Shown: positions 27,071 through 38,000 of the stretch, piece after piece
Layout: each line of letters opens with the position of its first letter
Position numbering within the stretch: the stretch's first letter is position 1
Made by a program: the position numbers and the translations under genes
Notes under the pieces: generated by a model
Told to the model about the DNA's origin: nothing
Seen by the model: the letters and a program-made list of their open reading frames with translations, nothing else
The model's database searches: none
Source: JAFGTX01 sp942492225
GTDB taxonomy: Bacteria; Bacillota; Clostridia; Peptostreptococcales; Acidaminobacteraceae
Direction: 5' to 3'
Assembly: GCA_942492225.1 (NCBI GenBank)
Contig: CALODS010000016.1
Coordinates: 5,446-69,445 of the forward strand
DNA: 64,000 nt

Positions 27071-28246
27071 ATGCCTAAGAAGATACTGTTTGTAGATGAT
27101 GAAGTTCAAATTTTAAAATCTTTAAAAAGATTATTTAGAGGGTCTGGATATGAAGTTTTTTTTGCGGATTCTGGTAAACTTGCTATAGAAGTTCTTGAAC
27201 AAGGTCCTATTGATCTTGTAGTGACAGACATAAGAATGCCTGAAATGGATGGATTTGAACTCTTAAAATATATCAAAGAGCACTATCCATTAACGCTCAG
27301 AGTTGCATTAAGTGGATTTACAGATAATCGTAAGATATTTTCTGCATTAGAAAATAATTTAGCGAAATTGTATATGTTTAAGCCATGGGAAAATGCAGAA
27401 TTTTTATCAACCATTGACAAAATATTTGAACTCGAAGATATTTTGATTGATCAAGATTTATTAGATATGATTAACAATTTAGATGAAATCCCATCTATAC
27501 CCGACTTATATAGGGAACTGAGCAAAATGGTTGAAGATGATGTGGATATTGAAAGAATTTCAAGTAAAATTGAGCAAGATCAAGCGATTGCATCAAAGAT
27601 TTTAAAAGTTGCCAATTCAGCATTTTACGGTGCCAAAACAGGGTCAATCAATCAAGCGATTATGTATATTGGTTTAATTAATGTTAAAAATATCGTTCTT
27701 ACGAATAGTGTGTTTTCCAACTTTGGCAATCAATCAAAATATCAAAATTCCTTGTGGGAACATGTGAATTTAGCAAATAAAATCGTTATGTTTATTTATC
27801 AAAAATGTTTAAACAAAAGAATTCCAAATATCTACGCATCGGCAGGTCTTTTACACGATATTGGTAAAGTTATTCTAATACATTTCTTTGAGGATGTTTA
27901 TGTGGAAATCATAAAACAATCATGCGGTAAAGAAAATCAAAAGAATAGGTCAGAAGTAGAAGTTGAGTTGCTAGGAGTAGACCATCAACAGATAGGTGGT
28001 TACCTTCTAAGTTGGTGGGAAATTCCAGTACCAATAGTGGAAGCAGCATTGTATCATCATGATCCAATGAATGATTCGATAATTAATAAGGAACTTGTTC
28101 AAGTTGTCCATCTGGCAAATTATTATTCGTGGAAATATTTAAATCAAGGTTATTCATCAGAAAATTTATATTTAGAAGTTTTTAAAGCACTATCCTTAGA
28201 TAGAGAAGTAGTCGAAGCAGAAATAGAAAACTATATAAAAAAATAA
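27071..28246 (+). CDS. Response regulator with HDOD output domain
   Basis: From ATG 27071, six bases after AGGAGG, the protein is 391 aa. An N-terminal receiver domain (about residues 1-125; phospho-acceptor Asp53 in VVTDIRMPEMDG) is joined to an HDOD domain (about 135-335; IPSIPDL, ANSAFYG and GLLHDIGKV). HDOD is a degenerate HD domain used to scaffold signalling proteins rather than bind DNA. Together with the next two genes it forms an operon of response regulators and a kinase, so it likely relays a phosphorylation signal to a cyclic-dinucleotide or motility output. Confidence 0.9.
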   Translation: MPKKILFVDDEVQILKSLKRLFRGSGYEVFFADSGKLAIEVLEQGPIDLVVTDIRMPEMDGFELLKYIKEHYPLTLRVALSGFTDNRKIFSALENNLAKLYMFKPWENAEFLSTIDKIFELEDILIDQDLLDMINNLDEIPSIPDLYRELSKMVEDDVDIERISSKIEQDQAIASKILKVANSAFYGAKTGSINQAIMYIGLINVKNIVLTNSVFSNFGNQSKYQNSLWEHVNLANKIVMFIYQKCLNKRIPNIYASAGLLHDIGKVILIHFFEDVYVEIIKQSCGKENQKNRSEVEVELLGVDHQQIGGYLLSWWEIPVPIVEAALYHHDPMNDSIINKELVQVVHLANYYSWKYLNQGYSSENLYLEVFKALSLDREVVEAEIENYIKK

Positions 28247-28257
28247 GGAGCTTTATT

Positions 28258-29376
28258 ATGAAGGATGGAAAAAACACCGTACTATTTGTAGATGATGAAA
28301 AGAATATTTTAAGTGCATTAAGGCGTGGATTGACTAGAGAACCTTATTTGAAATTTTTCACAACTACCGGTTTGACAGCACTTGATATTATACGAGAAGA
28401 AGAGATAGATGTTATTGTAACCGACATGCGTATGCCAGGTATGACTGGGTTAGAATTGTTGCGCCATGTAAACGAAATATCCCCTAAAACCATTAAAATT
28501 GTACTGTCAGGGTATACACAATTACCTCAAATTTTGCTTACAATTAATGAAGTAAATATATTTAAATTTATAACAAAACCTTGGGAAATGGAAAGTGAAT
28601 TTAAAGGGGTTATTGCAGAAGCCATTGCCTATTATAATATGATTAGAGAAAATGAAATACTAAAACAATCTATTGAAAAAAAGAATGTACTCTATAGCAA
28701 TTTGCTTAAAAAAAATGACGAAAAAATGATTTTCATGAAAAAAGATATTCGTAACATCAGTGAACTAATTAATGTGTTTAGCAGTCATATATTCAAAAAA
28801 ATACGAACAGGTACCATACAAGATATAGAAGAAGGGTTAAAGATATTTGAAGAAGGGATGACATTAATTGAGAAATATTTACTCTATTTACCGACAATTC
28901 ATAAACATTTTAACTTTAAAGATTTGAAAAAAGATATTATTCAAACGACTGCACTCAACAAAGGTATTGATAAAAATGACCTTGATCACATAGTTATTTT
29001 CAAATTAAATCCAGATGTATATTATTATGGAGATTATTTTTCTATTAAATATATTGTTGAACTTATATTATTATATTCAGGTTATCAAGGTGATTTAAAA
29101 GAATGTAAGATTGGTGTTTCATCAATTTTTAATGAACATCCAGAATTGGATAAGGAGAATGATAATATTGAGCAACTAGACGAAGAGGTCAGGATTGTTA
29201 TTTCACTTCCGAATCCTAAATTTGATAATTTGAAAAAAATTGAAATAGTGAGTATCATTTTTACACAGCTTAGCAATTTTATTGGTGGTAAAATTCAATT
29301 TACAAATAAAGACGGAAATTATGTTTTTATCATCAGAGTGGTTCTTTTAAGAAGTAAATATGTGAATACACTGTGA
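28258..29376 (+). CDS. Response regulator with degenerate kinase-like C-terminal region
   Basis: The 372-aa protein has a receiver domain (about residues 1-125; Asp56 in VTDMRMPGMTG) followed by a helical segment and a C-terminal region (about 180-370) that resembles an ATPase-type fold but lacks recognisable N and G boxes. I infer a regulator that binds a partner kinase. It starts at ATG 28258 behind AAGGAGCTTTATT, 11 bp after the HDOD regulator gene, and the next gene follows directly, so the three are one operon. Confidence 0.78.
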   Translation: MKDGKNTVLFVDDEKNILSALRRGLTREPYLKFFTTTGLTALDIIREEEIDVIVTDMRMPGMTGLELLRHVNEISPKTIKIVLSGYTQLPQILLTINEVNIFKFITKPWEMESEFKGVIAEAIAYYNMIRENEILKQSIEKKNVLYSNLLKKNDEKMIFMKKDIRNISELINVFSSHIFKKIRTGTIQDIEEGLKIFEEGMTLIEKYLLYLPTIHKHFNFKDLKKDIIQTTALNKGIDKNDLDHIVIFKLNPDVYYYGDYFSIKYIVELILLYSGYQGDLKECKIGVSSIFNEHPELDKENDNIEQLDEEVRIVISLPNPKFDNLKKIEIVSIIFTQLSNFIGGKIQFTNKDGNYVFIIRVVLLRSKYVNTL

Positions 29377-29386
29377 GGTGAAGACG

Positions 29387-30661
29387 TTGAAACTGTTAAT
29401 TGTTGATGATTCAAAAGTCATACTAAAAATGGCACAAAAGATAGTAGAAAATTATAAATTGTGCGATGAAGTCAGTACGGCTTCTTCAGGTGAAGAATGT
29501 CTTGAGATGATTGAAAAAGAGGATTTTGATGTCGTCTTACTAGATATTATTATGTTAAAACTTAATGGCTTACAAGTTCTTGCCAAAATGAAAGAAAATG
29601 GTGCGCTTAGTCGTATGAAGGTCATTATGTTTACGTCTTTATCCGATCGGAATGCCCTAAAAGAAAGTTTTGAACTTGGTGCGTCAGATTATATTAACAA
29701 ACCTATTGAACCAATAGAATTTACAGCTAGAATAAGAAGTGCAATAAAGCAAAAAAATTTAGAGAATAGTATAACAAAACAGTTCAAGGAATCTATAGAA
29801 AAGAATAGAGAACTTCGAGAGTTATATGAAAAGTTAAGAAAAGCACAAGTCCAAATGATTGAAAGAGAGAAATTAATAGGTATTGGACAACTAGCGTCGG
29901 GAATTGCCCATGAAATTAATAATCCTCTGGGATTTGTAATGAGTAATTTAGCAACGCTGACAGACTATTACGCTTCAATAGAAAAAATAAATAAAATGAA
30001 TGAGGCATGGCTTCAAAGTCAAAAAATCGAATTGCCTGAACACATAAAAGACGCAATGGATGAAGAGTTTATTGAAAATATTGTTGAAGACATTCCATTT
30101 ATTTTTAAAGATATGAAGGATGGATTAACAAGAATCAAAGAAGTTGTAAAGGGCGTCAGATTCTTTTCAAGAGTTGATTCTAATGGGGAGATTGAACATA
30201 TTGATTTTGAGGATGTATTAAACAGTATCATGATTTTAACAGAAAAAGATCGTGCTAATATCGACACCAAGATTATCAATCAAGTAGAAAGACCTATTGA
30301 ATGTATTGCCAGTGATATTAATAAATCGGTGCTCAATATAGTGCTGAATAGTATTCAGGCATTAGAAGAAAGTGATGCAGCAATAAAAAGTTTGCATATA
30401 AATGTTTCTGAAAACCAAGGGAATTTAATTTGCGAAATTAGTGACAATGGTGTTGGGATATCAAAAAAACATATTGATGATGTGTTTAATCCATTCTTTA
30501 CAACCAAAGAGGTCGGCGCTGGTTCAGGATTAGGCTTAACGGTTGTGTACGAAACAATTGTCAATAAACACAAAGGCAGTGTTGATATTGTCAGTGATGA
30601 AGGTAAAGGAACAATTGTTAGATTTTCAATTCCGTTAATATTTAGTGGTAAAAGAGCGTAA
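29387..30661 (+). CDS. Hybrid response regulator-histidine kinase
   Basis: Start chosen at TTG 29387, six bases after GAGGTG; a GTG at 29378 lies inside that ribosome site. The 424-aa protein has a receiver domain (residues 1-120; Asp53), a linker coiled coil (about 125-160), a HisKA domain with His175 in GIAHEINNPLGFV and an ATP-binding domain (DNGVGI, FFTTKEVGAGSGLGL). Putting a receiver before the kinase suggests input from another kinase and output to the partner regulators upstream. It has no TM segment, so it senses inside the cell. Confidence 0.9.
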   Translation: MKLLIVDDSKVILKMAQKIVENYKLCDEVSTASSGEECLEMIEKEDFDVVLLDIIMLKLNGLQVLAKMKENGALSRMKVIMFTSLSDRNALKESFELGASDYINKPIEPIEFTARIRSAIKQKNLENSITKQFKESIEKNRELRELYEKLRKAQVQMIEREKLIGIGQLASGIAHEINNPLGFVMSNLATLTDYYASIEKINKMNEAWLQSQKIELPEHIKDAMDEEFIENIVEDIPFIFKDMKDGLTRIKEVVKGVRFFSRVDSNGEIEHIDFEDVLNSIMILTEKDRANIDTKIINQVERPIECIASDINKSVLNIVLNSIQALEESDAAIKSLHINVSENQGNLICEISDNGVGISKKHIDDVFNPFFTTKEVGAGSGLGLTVVYETIVNKHKGSVDIVSDEGKGTIVRFSIPLIFSGKRA

Positions 30662-30669
30662 AATCTTGG

Positions 30670-30698
30670 TTTACAGCAGGGACTCCTTTTGATATGAT
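30670..30698 (+). promoter_or_regulatory. Sigma-A promoter of the parvulin gene
   Basis: TTTACA (30670-30675), 17 bp, TATGAT (30693-30698), 33 bp upstream of the start codon. Each box has one mismatch to consensus. Confidence 0.75.
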
Positions 30699-30730
30699 AG
30701 CAATAGAGTAAATATTAAGGAGATAATTAG

Positions 30731-31471
30731 ATGAGCAAAATTATTGCAAAAGTAAATGGTAAAGAAATCACTCAAGCAGATATGGAATTATTAGTGAGAA
30801 CATTAGGTCCTCAAAGAGCACAACAATTCCAATCAGAAGAAGGACAAAAGCAACTTCTTGATGAATTAGTTAACCAAGAATTATTCTACTTTGATGCAGT
30901 TGAAACTAAATTAGAAGAAGAAGAAATCTTTAAAGCTGAATTAGAACTTGCAAAACAAAATATCTTAAAGCAACTAAACATTAAGAAGACTTTAGATACG
31001 GTATCAGTTTCTGAAGATGATATGAAAAAATTCTATGATGAAAATTCTGAAAAATTTGTTAGACCAATGACTGTTACTGCAAGTCATATTCTTGTAGATA
31101 CTGAAGAAAAAGCAGATGAAATTTATGCGGCTATCGAGGCAGGAAAAGATTTTGCTGAAGCAGCTACAGAATTCTCAAGCTGTCCTTCAAAAGACCGTGG
31201 TGGCGATTTAGGTCCATTTGGTCAAGGTCAAATGGTTCCAGAATTTGAAGCAGCAGCTTTTGCTATGGAAGTTGGCGCAGTCAGTGCACCTGTTAAAACA
31301 CAATTTGGATTCCACATTATTAAGTTAACGGATAAGTCTGAAGCAGGTACATCACCATATGAAGAAGTTCAAGCGCAAATTGAACAACAATTAATCATTA
31401 TGCAACAAAATGATGCTTACTTTAACAAAGTAAATGAATTAAAAGAAAAATACACAATAGAGTTAGTATAA
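30731..31471 (+). CDS. Cytoplasmic parvulin-type peptidyl-prolyl isomerase
   Basis: The 246-aa protein has a SurA-N-like helical region (about residues 1-110) followed by a parvulin domain (about 115-205; VTASHILVDTEEKADEI, SSCPSKDRGGDLGPFGQGQMVPEFE). Unlike PrsA it has no signal peptide or lipobox, so it should act inside the cell as a folding helper. ATG at 30731 follows AAGGAGATAATTAG. It is transcribed alone with its own promoter and terminator. Codon use is biased to a small set, suggesting good expression. Confidence 0.9.
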   Translation: MSKIIAKVNGKEITQADMELLVRTLGPQRAQQFQSEEGQKQLLDELVNQELFYFDAVETKLEEEEIFKAELELAKQNILKQLNIKKTLDTVSVSEDDMKKFYDENSEKFVRPMTVTASHILVDTEEKADEIYAAIEAGKDFAEAATEFSSCPSKDRGGDLGPFGQGQMVPEFEAAAFAMEVGAVSAPVKTQFGFHIIKLTDKSEAGTSPYEEVQAQIEQQLIIMQQNDAYFNKVNELKEKYTIELV

Positions 31472-31483
31472 TCAGAAATAACC

Positions 31484-31511
31484 AGCTCTCTCACTGCGAG
31501 AGAGCTTTTTT
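31484..31511 (+). terminator. Terminator after the parvulin gene
   Basis: A 9-bp perfect stem (AGCTCTCTC with GAGAGAGCT) is followed by six T residues. Confidence 0.9.
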
Positions 31512-31577
31512 AATTGTAGCGCAGTGATAATAGAAAATTTAAATTTGAAAATAATAACAATGAGAGAAGGTGAAATA

Positions 31578-32528
31578 ATGAATGAATTCTCATTAGAATC
31601 ATTAAAAGTAGGCGATGAAATACAAGGTTATTTCATTGTAAAAAGTGTCAATGTAAAGACATCAAGTAATAATAAATTATACTTAGATTTGATGCTCGGT
31701 GACCAAACGGGAGAAATAAATGCAAAAGTTTGGGATGCCAATGAAGATATGGTAGAACAGTTTAAATCAGGTGTGGTTGTCAAAGCAAAAGGAACGGTTA
31801 CATCATGGCAGACAAATCTACAATTAAAAGTTATCAGAATCAGAATTGCTGGCGAAGATGATGATATCAATTACGATACACTTGTTCAGTCGGCACCTTT
31901 AAAACCACAGGATATGTATGAGTTTATTATGGGGTTAGTTGAAGAAATGAACAATGAAGACATCAAAAAATTGGTTCAATTTCTTGTAGAAGAAAAAAAA
32001 GAAAAGTTTTTAACCCATCCAGCAGCAAAAAGAAATCATCATGCCATACGTTCAGGACTAATTTATCATATTTATAGAATGTTAAAGTCTGGTCAAGCAT
32101 TGGCGTCTGTTTATACGAATATTAACACAGACTTACTCTATGCGGGCATTATTTTACATGATTTAGAAAAAATAAATGAGATGGCTGCTGATAAATTAGG
32201 AATTGTTTCAGAATACACTAAAGAGGGTCAATTACTAGGTCATATTATAATGGGAATTAAGAGAATTGATGAAGCTTCTAAGCAACTTGGTGTTGAAGAT
32301 GAAGTGTCTCAATTACTACAACATATGGTCTTAACGCATCATTACGAACCAGAGTATGGATCACCTAAAAAGCCAATGATGCCTGAAGGTGAACTACTAC
32401 ATTATATCGATATGATTGATGCAAGAATGTATGATATGGATAAAGCACTTAATACTGTAGAAGCTGGAGAATTTTCAGATCCAGTATTTGTTCTTGATAG
32501 AAGAAAAATATACAAAACAACACTTTAA
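31578..32528 (+). CDS. yhaM: YhaM-like 3'-5' exoribonuclease (OB fold plus HD domain)
   Basis: From ATG 31578 (GAAGGTGAAATA upstream) the protein is 316 aa, the normal YhaM length. An OB-fold nucleic-acid domain (about residues 15-95; YLDLMLGDQTGEINAKVWD) is followed by an HD phosphohydrolase-type domain (about 140-300; RNHHAIRSGLIYHIYRM, ILHDLEKI, LTHHYEPEYGSP). YhaM degrades single-stranded RNA and some DNA from the 3' end with Mn2+ or Co2+. It stands between signalling genes but has no visible link to them. Confidence 0.92.
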   Translation: MNEFSLESLKVGDEIQGYFIVKSVNVKTSSNNKLYLDLMLGDQTGEINAKVWDANEDMVEQFKSGVVVKAKGTVTSWQTNLQLKVIRIRIAGEDDDINYDTLVQSAPLKPQDMYEFIMGLVEEMNNEDIKKLVQFLVEEKKEKFLTHPAAKRNHHAIRSGLIYHIYRMLKSGQALASVYTNINTDLLYAGIILHDLEKINEMAADKLGIVSEYTKEGQLLGHIIMGIKRIDEASKQLGVEDEVSQLLQHMVLTHHYEPEYGSPKKPMMPEGELLHYIDMIDARMYDMDKALNTVEAGEFSDPVFVLDRRKIYKTTL

Positions 32529-32531
32529 GAC

Positions 32532-32568
32532 AAACTGCCTGATGATAAAATTGGGCAGTTTTTTTTAT
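32532..32568 (+). terminator. Terminator after yhaM
   Basis: AACTGCC (32533-32539) pairs with GGCAGTT (32554-32560) and is followed by eight T residues. Confidence 0.85.
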
Positions 32569-32622
32569 TGTTTATAAGATTTATTAGATTATTTTGGGTA
32601 AATAATGTTAAGAGGTGATTTG

Positions 32623-33777
32623 ATGGTGTCACATAGTTATTTTGACTCAAGTATGACGATATTATATGCATTAATCGATAACAATAATCAAATAATCCAC
32701 TACAATAGATTATTTGGTCAAATTTTTAATATTAGCGAAAATGATGATCGGTCAATAGACAAGGTATTATTGAAAAAAAAAGTGCCTTTTGAGGGCAAAC
32801 TTGATAAATATAAATTAAATCTTGTGGGGATGACGGTGACATTAGATTTTGTAGATGAAAATGAGACGAAATATATAATTGGTGAAGTTCAGATGATGGA
32901 TGAAAATGATGTCTTTAATGCATTAACAGAACAAAACAATGAGATGCAAAATTTATATAGAGAGCTGACTAAAAAAAATAAAGAAATTGAAAATGTATTA
33001 AAAGAATTGAATCTAAGCAAATTAAAGCTTATACAAGAGGGACGTTTAGTAGGATTGTTGCGTATTGCAGCAGGAATTGCCCATGAAATTAATAACCCAT
33101 TAAGTATTGTATCAAGCAATATTAAATATTTAGAAGGAGAAATTTCAGGTTTAAAAGAAATCCAAAAAATAGAATTTTATGAGGATGAATCTGATGGTAT
33201 AACACAAATAGAATTTGATGAGTTAATTGAAGAAATATATGATGGCTTAGGTAGAATTAAAGAAATTGTAGAATCATTTCGTTTATATACGAATGTAGAT
33301 AGCTACGAAAAAAAATATGAATGTGATTTATTAACTTCTATAAAAACAGTGATTAATAACATTCCATCCAATCTTACTGATGATATTGAAATAGAAATAG
33401 AAGTTTCTGATACAATCAACTTATTTTTGGACGCAAGCTATTTTAATGATGCTATAACACATCTCTTGATGAATGCTATTGAATCATTTAGTAATCAGGA
33501 AGACAAGAAAATTCATATTTCTTTAAAAGACTCAATTGATGATATTATTCTTGTTATTCAAGATAACGGTGATGGTATTAAAGAAGATGATTTACAATTT
33601 GTTTTTGACCCTTTTTTTACGACTAAAATTGTGGGAGCGGGCGAGGGTATTGGACTTAGTATTTGCTATGATTTTTTTGTGAATGTACTTTTCGGAAGAA
33701 TTTCAATTGATAGCCGATTATATGAAGGTACAAAAGTAATAATACATTTACCTAAGGGAGAAAATCTTGATGAATGA
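32623..33777 (+). CDS. Soluble PAS-like histidine kinase coupled to the B12-binding protein
   Basis: The 384-aa protein (ATG 32623 behind AAGAGGTGATTTG) has an N-terminal PAS-like domain (about residues 1-95), a coiled coil (about 100-140), HisKA with His154 in GIAHEINNPLSIV and an ATPase domain (about 255-380; DNGDGI, FFTTKIVGAGEGIGLS). No TM helix is present. Its last codons overlap the start of the B12-binding gene by 8 bases, so the two are translationally coupled and probably work together: the B12 protein could be the sensor that drives this kinase. No response regulator lies within the pair. Confidence 0.9.
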   Translation: MVSHSYFDSSMTILYALIDNNNQIIHYNRLFGQIFNISENDDRSIDKVLLKKKVPFEGKLDKYKLNLVGMTVTLDFVDENETKYIIGEVQMMDENDVFNALTEQNNEMQNLYRELTKKNKEIENVLKELNLSKLKLIQEGRLVGLLRIAAGIAHEINNPLSIVSSNIKYLEGEISGLKEIQKIEFYEDESDGITQIEFDELIEEIYDGLGRIKEIVESFRLYTNVDSYEKKYECDLLTSIKTVINNIPSNLTDDIEIEIEVSDTINLFLDASYFNDAITHLLMNAIESFSNQEDKKIHISLKDSIDDIILVIQDNGDGIKEDDLQFVFDPFFTTKIVGAGEGIGLSICYDFFVNVLFGRISIDSRLYEGTKVIIHLPKGENLDE

Positions 33778-34873
33778 TCAAAATTATAAATTAGAAATAA
33801 TTTTAAACAATGTTGATAATGGCGTCAAAGCATATATTGAAGAAGCTGAAAAATTGATTGACTATGTGAATAATCAAATGGGAAAAAGAAATGATATTGT
33901 TGATTTGATTGGTAATACACCTCTGGCGCTTATGATGGATAATCATCGTAATCACATTAATTTTATCAGTGGTATTTTGATTTTTAAAGATATAGAAGTG
34001 TTAATGTCTACGTTACCATGGGTCTATAAAACATATCGATCAAAAGGCTATCAATATGATTATTTTTATTATGAATTATGTGAATGGAAAAATGCTATTT
34101 CAAAGTTATTACCACCTCAAAGTGCCAATGCGTTATTACCCTTGTATGACTTTATGCTGGAATATCACAACGAGTGTATTCGTTTGTCTGAAGAAATGAA
34201 GCATCATAATAATTCAAAGGAAAGTACATGGGATGATATCCATGAGCGGATATTGCATGCCCTTATTAATGGTGACTATAAGTTAATTATAGAAATATTA
34301 GAGAATGATTATTGCATTAAAGATCAGTTGATCAATATATACCAAGAAGTATTACAGCCTGTTATGTATGAGATTGGAGAACGTTGGTCAAAAAATGAAA
34401 TTTCTATTGCGAGAGAACATTTAGCGTCTTCTACCTTGTCACGTATTATGTCTATTCTATATAACGAATATATGCTTGATACAATGCAAAAGGGTGTTGC
34501 TATAATTTCTTCTGGTGTGAATGAGTATCATCAATTAGGTGCTAGAATGGTGGCTGATGCTTTAGAATCAGATGGATGGAATATTTATTTTTTGGGCGCT
34601 GATACACCAATCCACGAATTGGTTGAACTGATGAATGAACTTAATCCAGTATTTGTTGGGTTATCGGTCACGATGATGTCAAATGTGCATAAAGTTGATG
34701 AAGCAATCAAAGCAATTCGATTAAGTAATAAATTGGTGAAAATAATGGTTGGAGGTAGAGCGGTTAACTTATCTTATGCAGTGAGACAAAAACTTGATGC
34801 AGATGTCTTTCCAAAGGATATAATACAAACATTAAAATTTGCCAATGACTGGGTGGAGGTCAGAAATAAATAA
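33770..34873 (+). CDS. Cobalamin-binding protein with CarH-like photoreceptor signature
   Basis: The 367-aa protein (ATG 33770; GGGAG upstream) has a helical N-terminal domain (about residues 1-150), a B12-binding helical bundle (about 155-235) and a Rossmann B12-binding domain (about 240-360). The bundle carries W206-x9-E216-H217, the W-x9-EH motif of CarH-type adenosylcobalamin photoreceptors, and the Rossmann domain carries E-x-H254-x-x-G with the lower-axial histidine. CarH releases DNA in light, but here the DNA-binding domain is replaced by an unknown helical one. It may sense light or B12 and pass the signal to the coupled kinase. A corrinoid-methyltransferase partner is the alternative, but no methyltransferase is nearby. 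Confidence 0.85.
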   Translation: MNDQNYKLEIILNNVDNGVKAYIEEAEKLIDYVNNQMGKRNDIVDLIGNTPLALMMDNHRNHINFISGILIFKDIEVLMSTLPWVYKTYRSKGYQYDYFYYELCEWKNAISKLLPPQSANALLPLYDFMLEYHNECIRLSEEMKHHNNSKESTWDDIHERILHALINGDYKLIIEILENDYCIKDQLINIYQEVLQPVMYEIGERWSKNEISIAREHLASSTLSRIMSILYNEYMLDTMQKGVAIISSGVNEYHQLGARMVADALESDGWNIYFLGADTPIHELVELMNELNPVFVGLSVTMMSNVHKVDEAIKAIRLSNKLVKIMVGGRAVNLSYAVRQKLDADVFPKDIIQTLKFANDWVEVRNK

Positions 34874-35000
34874 GTATGCCTTTTGAGATAGCAAATATAA
34901 AAAATAGAAATTATGAAATGACCTTCCTCAAAGTGAATGAAGGAAAATATATAGGGTATATATAGTTTGAAACAAACTTTTTTTACTATTGGAGGAAATC

Positions 35001-38000
35001 ATGAATCAAAACTCAACGCTTCAAAATTTAAAATCATTTAGAGCGTTTTTCAAAGATAATTTAGGAATTTTCATGCTGATTGATGGAGACAGTGGACAAA
35101 TTTTAGATGTGTCAAAAGGCGCTTTATTGTTTTATGGTTACGTTTATGAAGAGTTTGTACAATTAAATATTTCGGATGTGAATCAGTATTCAAAAGAAGA
35201 AGTTGAAATTGAAATTCAGAACTCAATCAAAGCACGTAAAAACTACTTTGTATTTATCCATCAGTTGTATGACGGTACAGTGAAGAAAGTTTCTGTAAAT
35301 AGTTATCCAGTTGTAGTGGATGAAAAAACCTATCTATTGACACATATCACTGAATATATCAAGAAAGAAAACGAAACTTTAAATGAACGTATTTCAGATT
35401 TAGTTGAATTATCCGATGACAGCATTTGTATTTTGGATACAACAGATATTTTAAAAAGTAAAATAATATATGCAAATAAAGCCTTTAAAAAAATGTTAAA
35501 AATAGATTTAGAAAATGATAGAACCTTATTGTTTAGAGATGTATTTTATACTTCAGCCATTGAAGAAATGGATGACCATAGGATTTTTGAGGGTCCTTTT
35601 GTTATTCAGTTAAACAGTGTTGCTGACCATTATGCGAATGTCACTTTTACAGCAATAAGATTTCATGGTGAGAAATATATACAATTGATTTTAACACCAC
35701 TGATTATTTCGCCGAATCGCGACATTTATTTAGAAAAAAATTATAATGCGTCCATTTTCAAGGTGTTCAAATCCTATATAGGGCATCTATTATATATAGA
35801 TATTATCTTAGAAGAACCTTTAATGAATACATTGAATCAAATGAAACACTGTTGTTTAGAAAAAATTTCGAAACTGTTTGAACAGCGTACACTTAATTAT
35901 GTTGTCAGTGTCACCAATCATTCTATCGCAATATTTTCAACATTAGAAATGACTGATTTACTCATTATTGCAAATTCTTTTCTTAGTTCAGTTGATTGCG
36001 CAAATAAAGAATCTTTAACCCCCAAATTTAGAGTGGTCCTTTCTAAATGGGGGTCTATTGAAGATCAGTTACGACAGGATGTAAAAGAGACATTAGAATC
36101 CTTTGGTGAGTATGAATACAATACTGTACATACAAGCAATAGAAAAGGTGAATATTTAAGAATTATTGATGTGAAAAATGATATTGAAAATGGGGTTAAT
36201 CGTAACGAATTTGAATTGTATTTCCAGTCAATTGTCAATATTTCAAATCGTGACATAGTAGGCATTGAAATATTATTGAGATGGGAACATCCAAAACATG
36301 GCATGATTATGCCAACTGAGTTTATTCAGTACGCTGAGCTAACAGGCTATATAAGAGAGATAGATTTATGGGTTATTGAAAATAGTTTGCGCTATGTTGA
36401 AGAACATCAACCATTGTTCAAAGGAAAATCAATTCATATCAACGTATCTATTAAATCTTTACCAAGCAATTCATTTTTTGAGTTATTAAAAAAATATACT
36501 CATGTGATTAAATATAATAAAATTGTTTTGGAGATTACAGAAGAATCTAATATAGAATTAAGTGATGAAATATTTGAGCGGCTAATGAAAATGGGTGTTG
36601 AACTTGCAATCGATGATTTTGGTACAGGTTACTCCTCTTTCGAGCGAATCAGAAAAGCAGGCATAAAATATATTAAAATTGATAAAAGTTTAATACGAAG
36701 AATCACGACGCATCCAGATGATGTTATTATATTGAAAACACTTATTACAATGTGCAGAAATTTAGATATTGAAGTGATTGCAGAAGGTGTAGAGATAATA
36801 GAAGAATTAGAATTCTTGTCTGCGCGAGATTGTTATCATATACAAGGATTCTTATTTGATAAACCCCATGCATTGCCACTATTTGAGCAAAGAGAGAAAG
36901 TGTTAAAAAATGAGATTGCTGAAATTGTACAATCGATATCTGACCGTTCGGGTACTGAAAAATCCTTCTATAAAAAGGGACAAATTATCACACAACAAAT
37001 TACTTATGAAGGTCAAATTATTAATCAAAATCCAATGCTAGCCAGACAGTTACGTTGTGATGCAGAAAAAATGAGTGCGCTTAATTTTAGTGACCTAGTT
37101 CAACTTGAACAACGTGAGTATTTTGAACGTTTATTGTCAGAAGTTACAAATAATGACATGAGTCATTCGATGTCGCTAAAACTTGTAACAGCGAAAAATA
37201 AAGAATTTGATGTTGTAATAGCAATTAGAAAAACAAAAAAATCTGACACCTTGGATGTATATATAGAATTTATAGATGACGTCGAAGAAGAAAAACAGGC
37301 ACTTCTTGGTCTAAGTCACTCTTACGTACAATCCTTTGAAGAAGCACCTTCAAGTATGATTATTCTTTCCGAAGATTTTAGGGTGATAAAATGGAATCGT
37401 TCTAGTCAATATATTTTTGGCTATGATGTTAAAGAAGTAATAGATCATAATCTATTAAAATTAATTTCTAGCGATAATCAGCGTGCTAATTTCAGTATTA
37501 TGCTCAACAAGGCACTAAAAAATGGATTCGTAGAAATGGTTATAGAAAACGATAGACGAGATGGTAAAACGATAATTTGTAGGTGGCATGTCAAAATAAT
37601 TTTTGATGAATTAAATAAGTCACATATTTATATTTGTATTGTTAATGACATCACTGATTCTATAAAAAAAGAAAAAGAACGGATGAAAATAACCAAAGCC
37701 CTTGATCAAAGTAAATCTATTATTATCATGACGGATGTCCATGGGAATATTGAGTACGTGAACGAAATGTTCACTACTGTAACAGGTTATGAATTTAAAG
37801 AGGTTATTGGAAAACATACGCGTATTCTATCATCGAAGGAGCAAAATGAAAATTTCTATAAAGAATTGTGGTTAACAATAACTCATGGCGACTTATGGAA
37901 AGGTGAATTCCACAACAAGACTAAAGATGGTAGTTTATATTGGTGTCAAACGTCCATTTATCCAATAAAAGAATCGGGTGTCATAACAGGCTATCTTGGA

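Noticed and set aside
34874..35000. CCTTC...GAAGG hairpin as a terminator after the B12 gene
   Set aside because: The stem is only 5 bp, the loop is large and no T-run follows.
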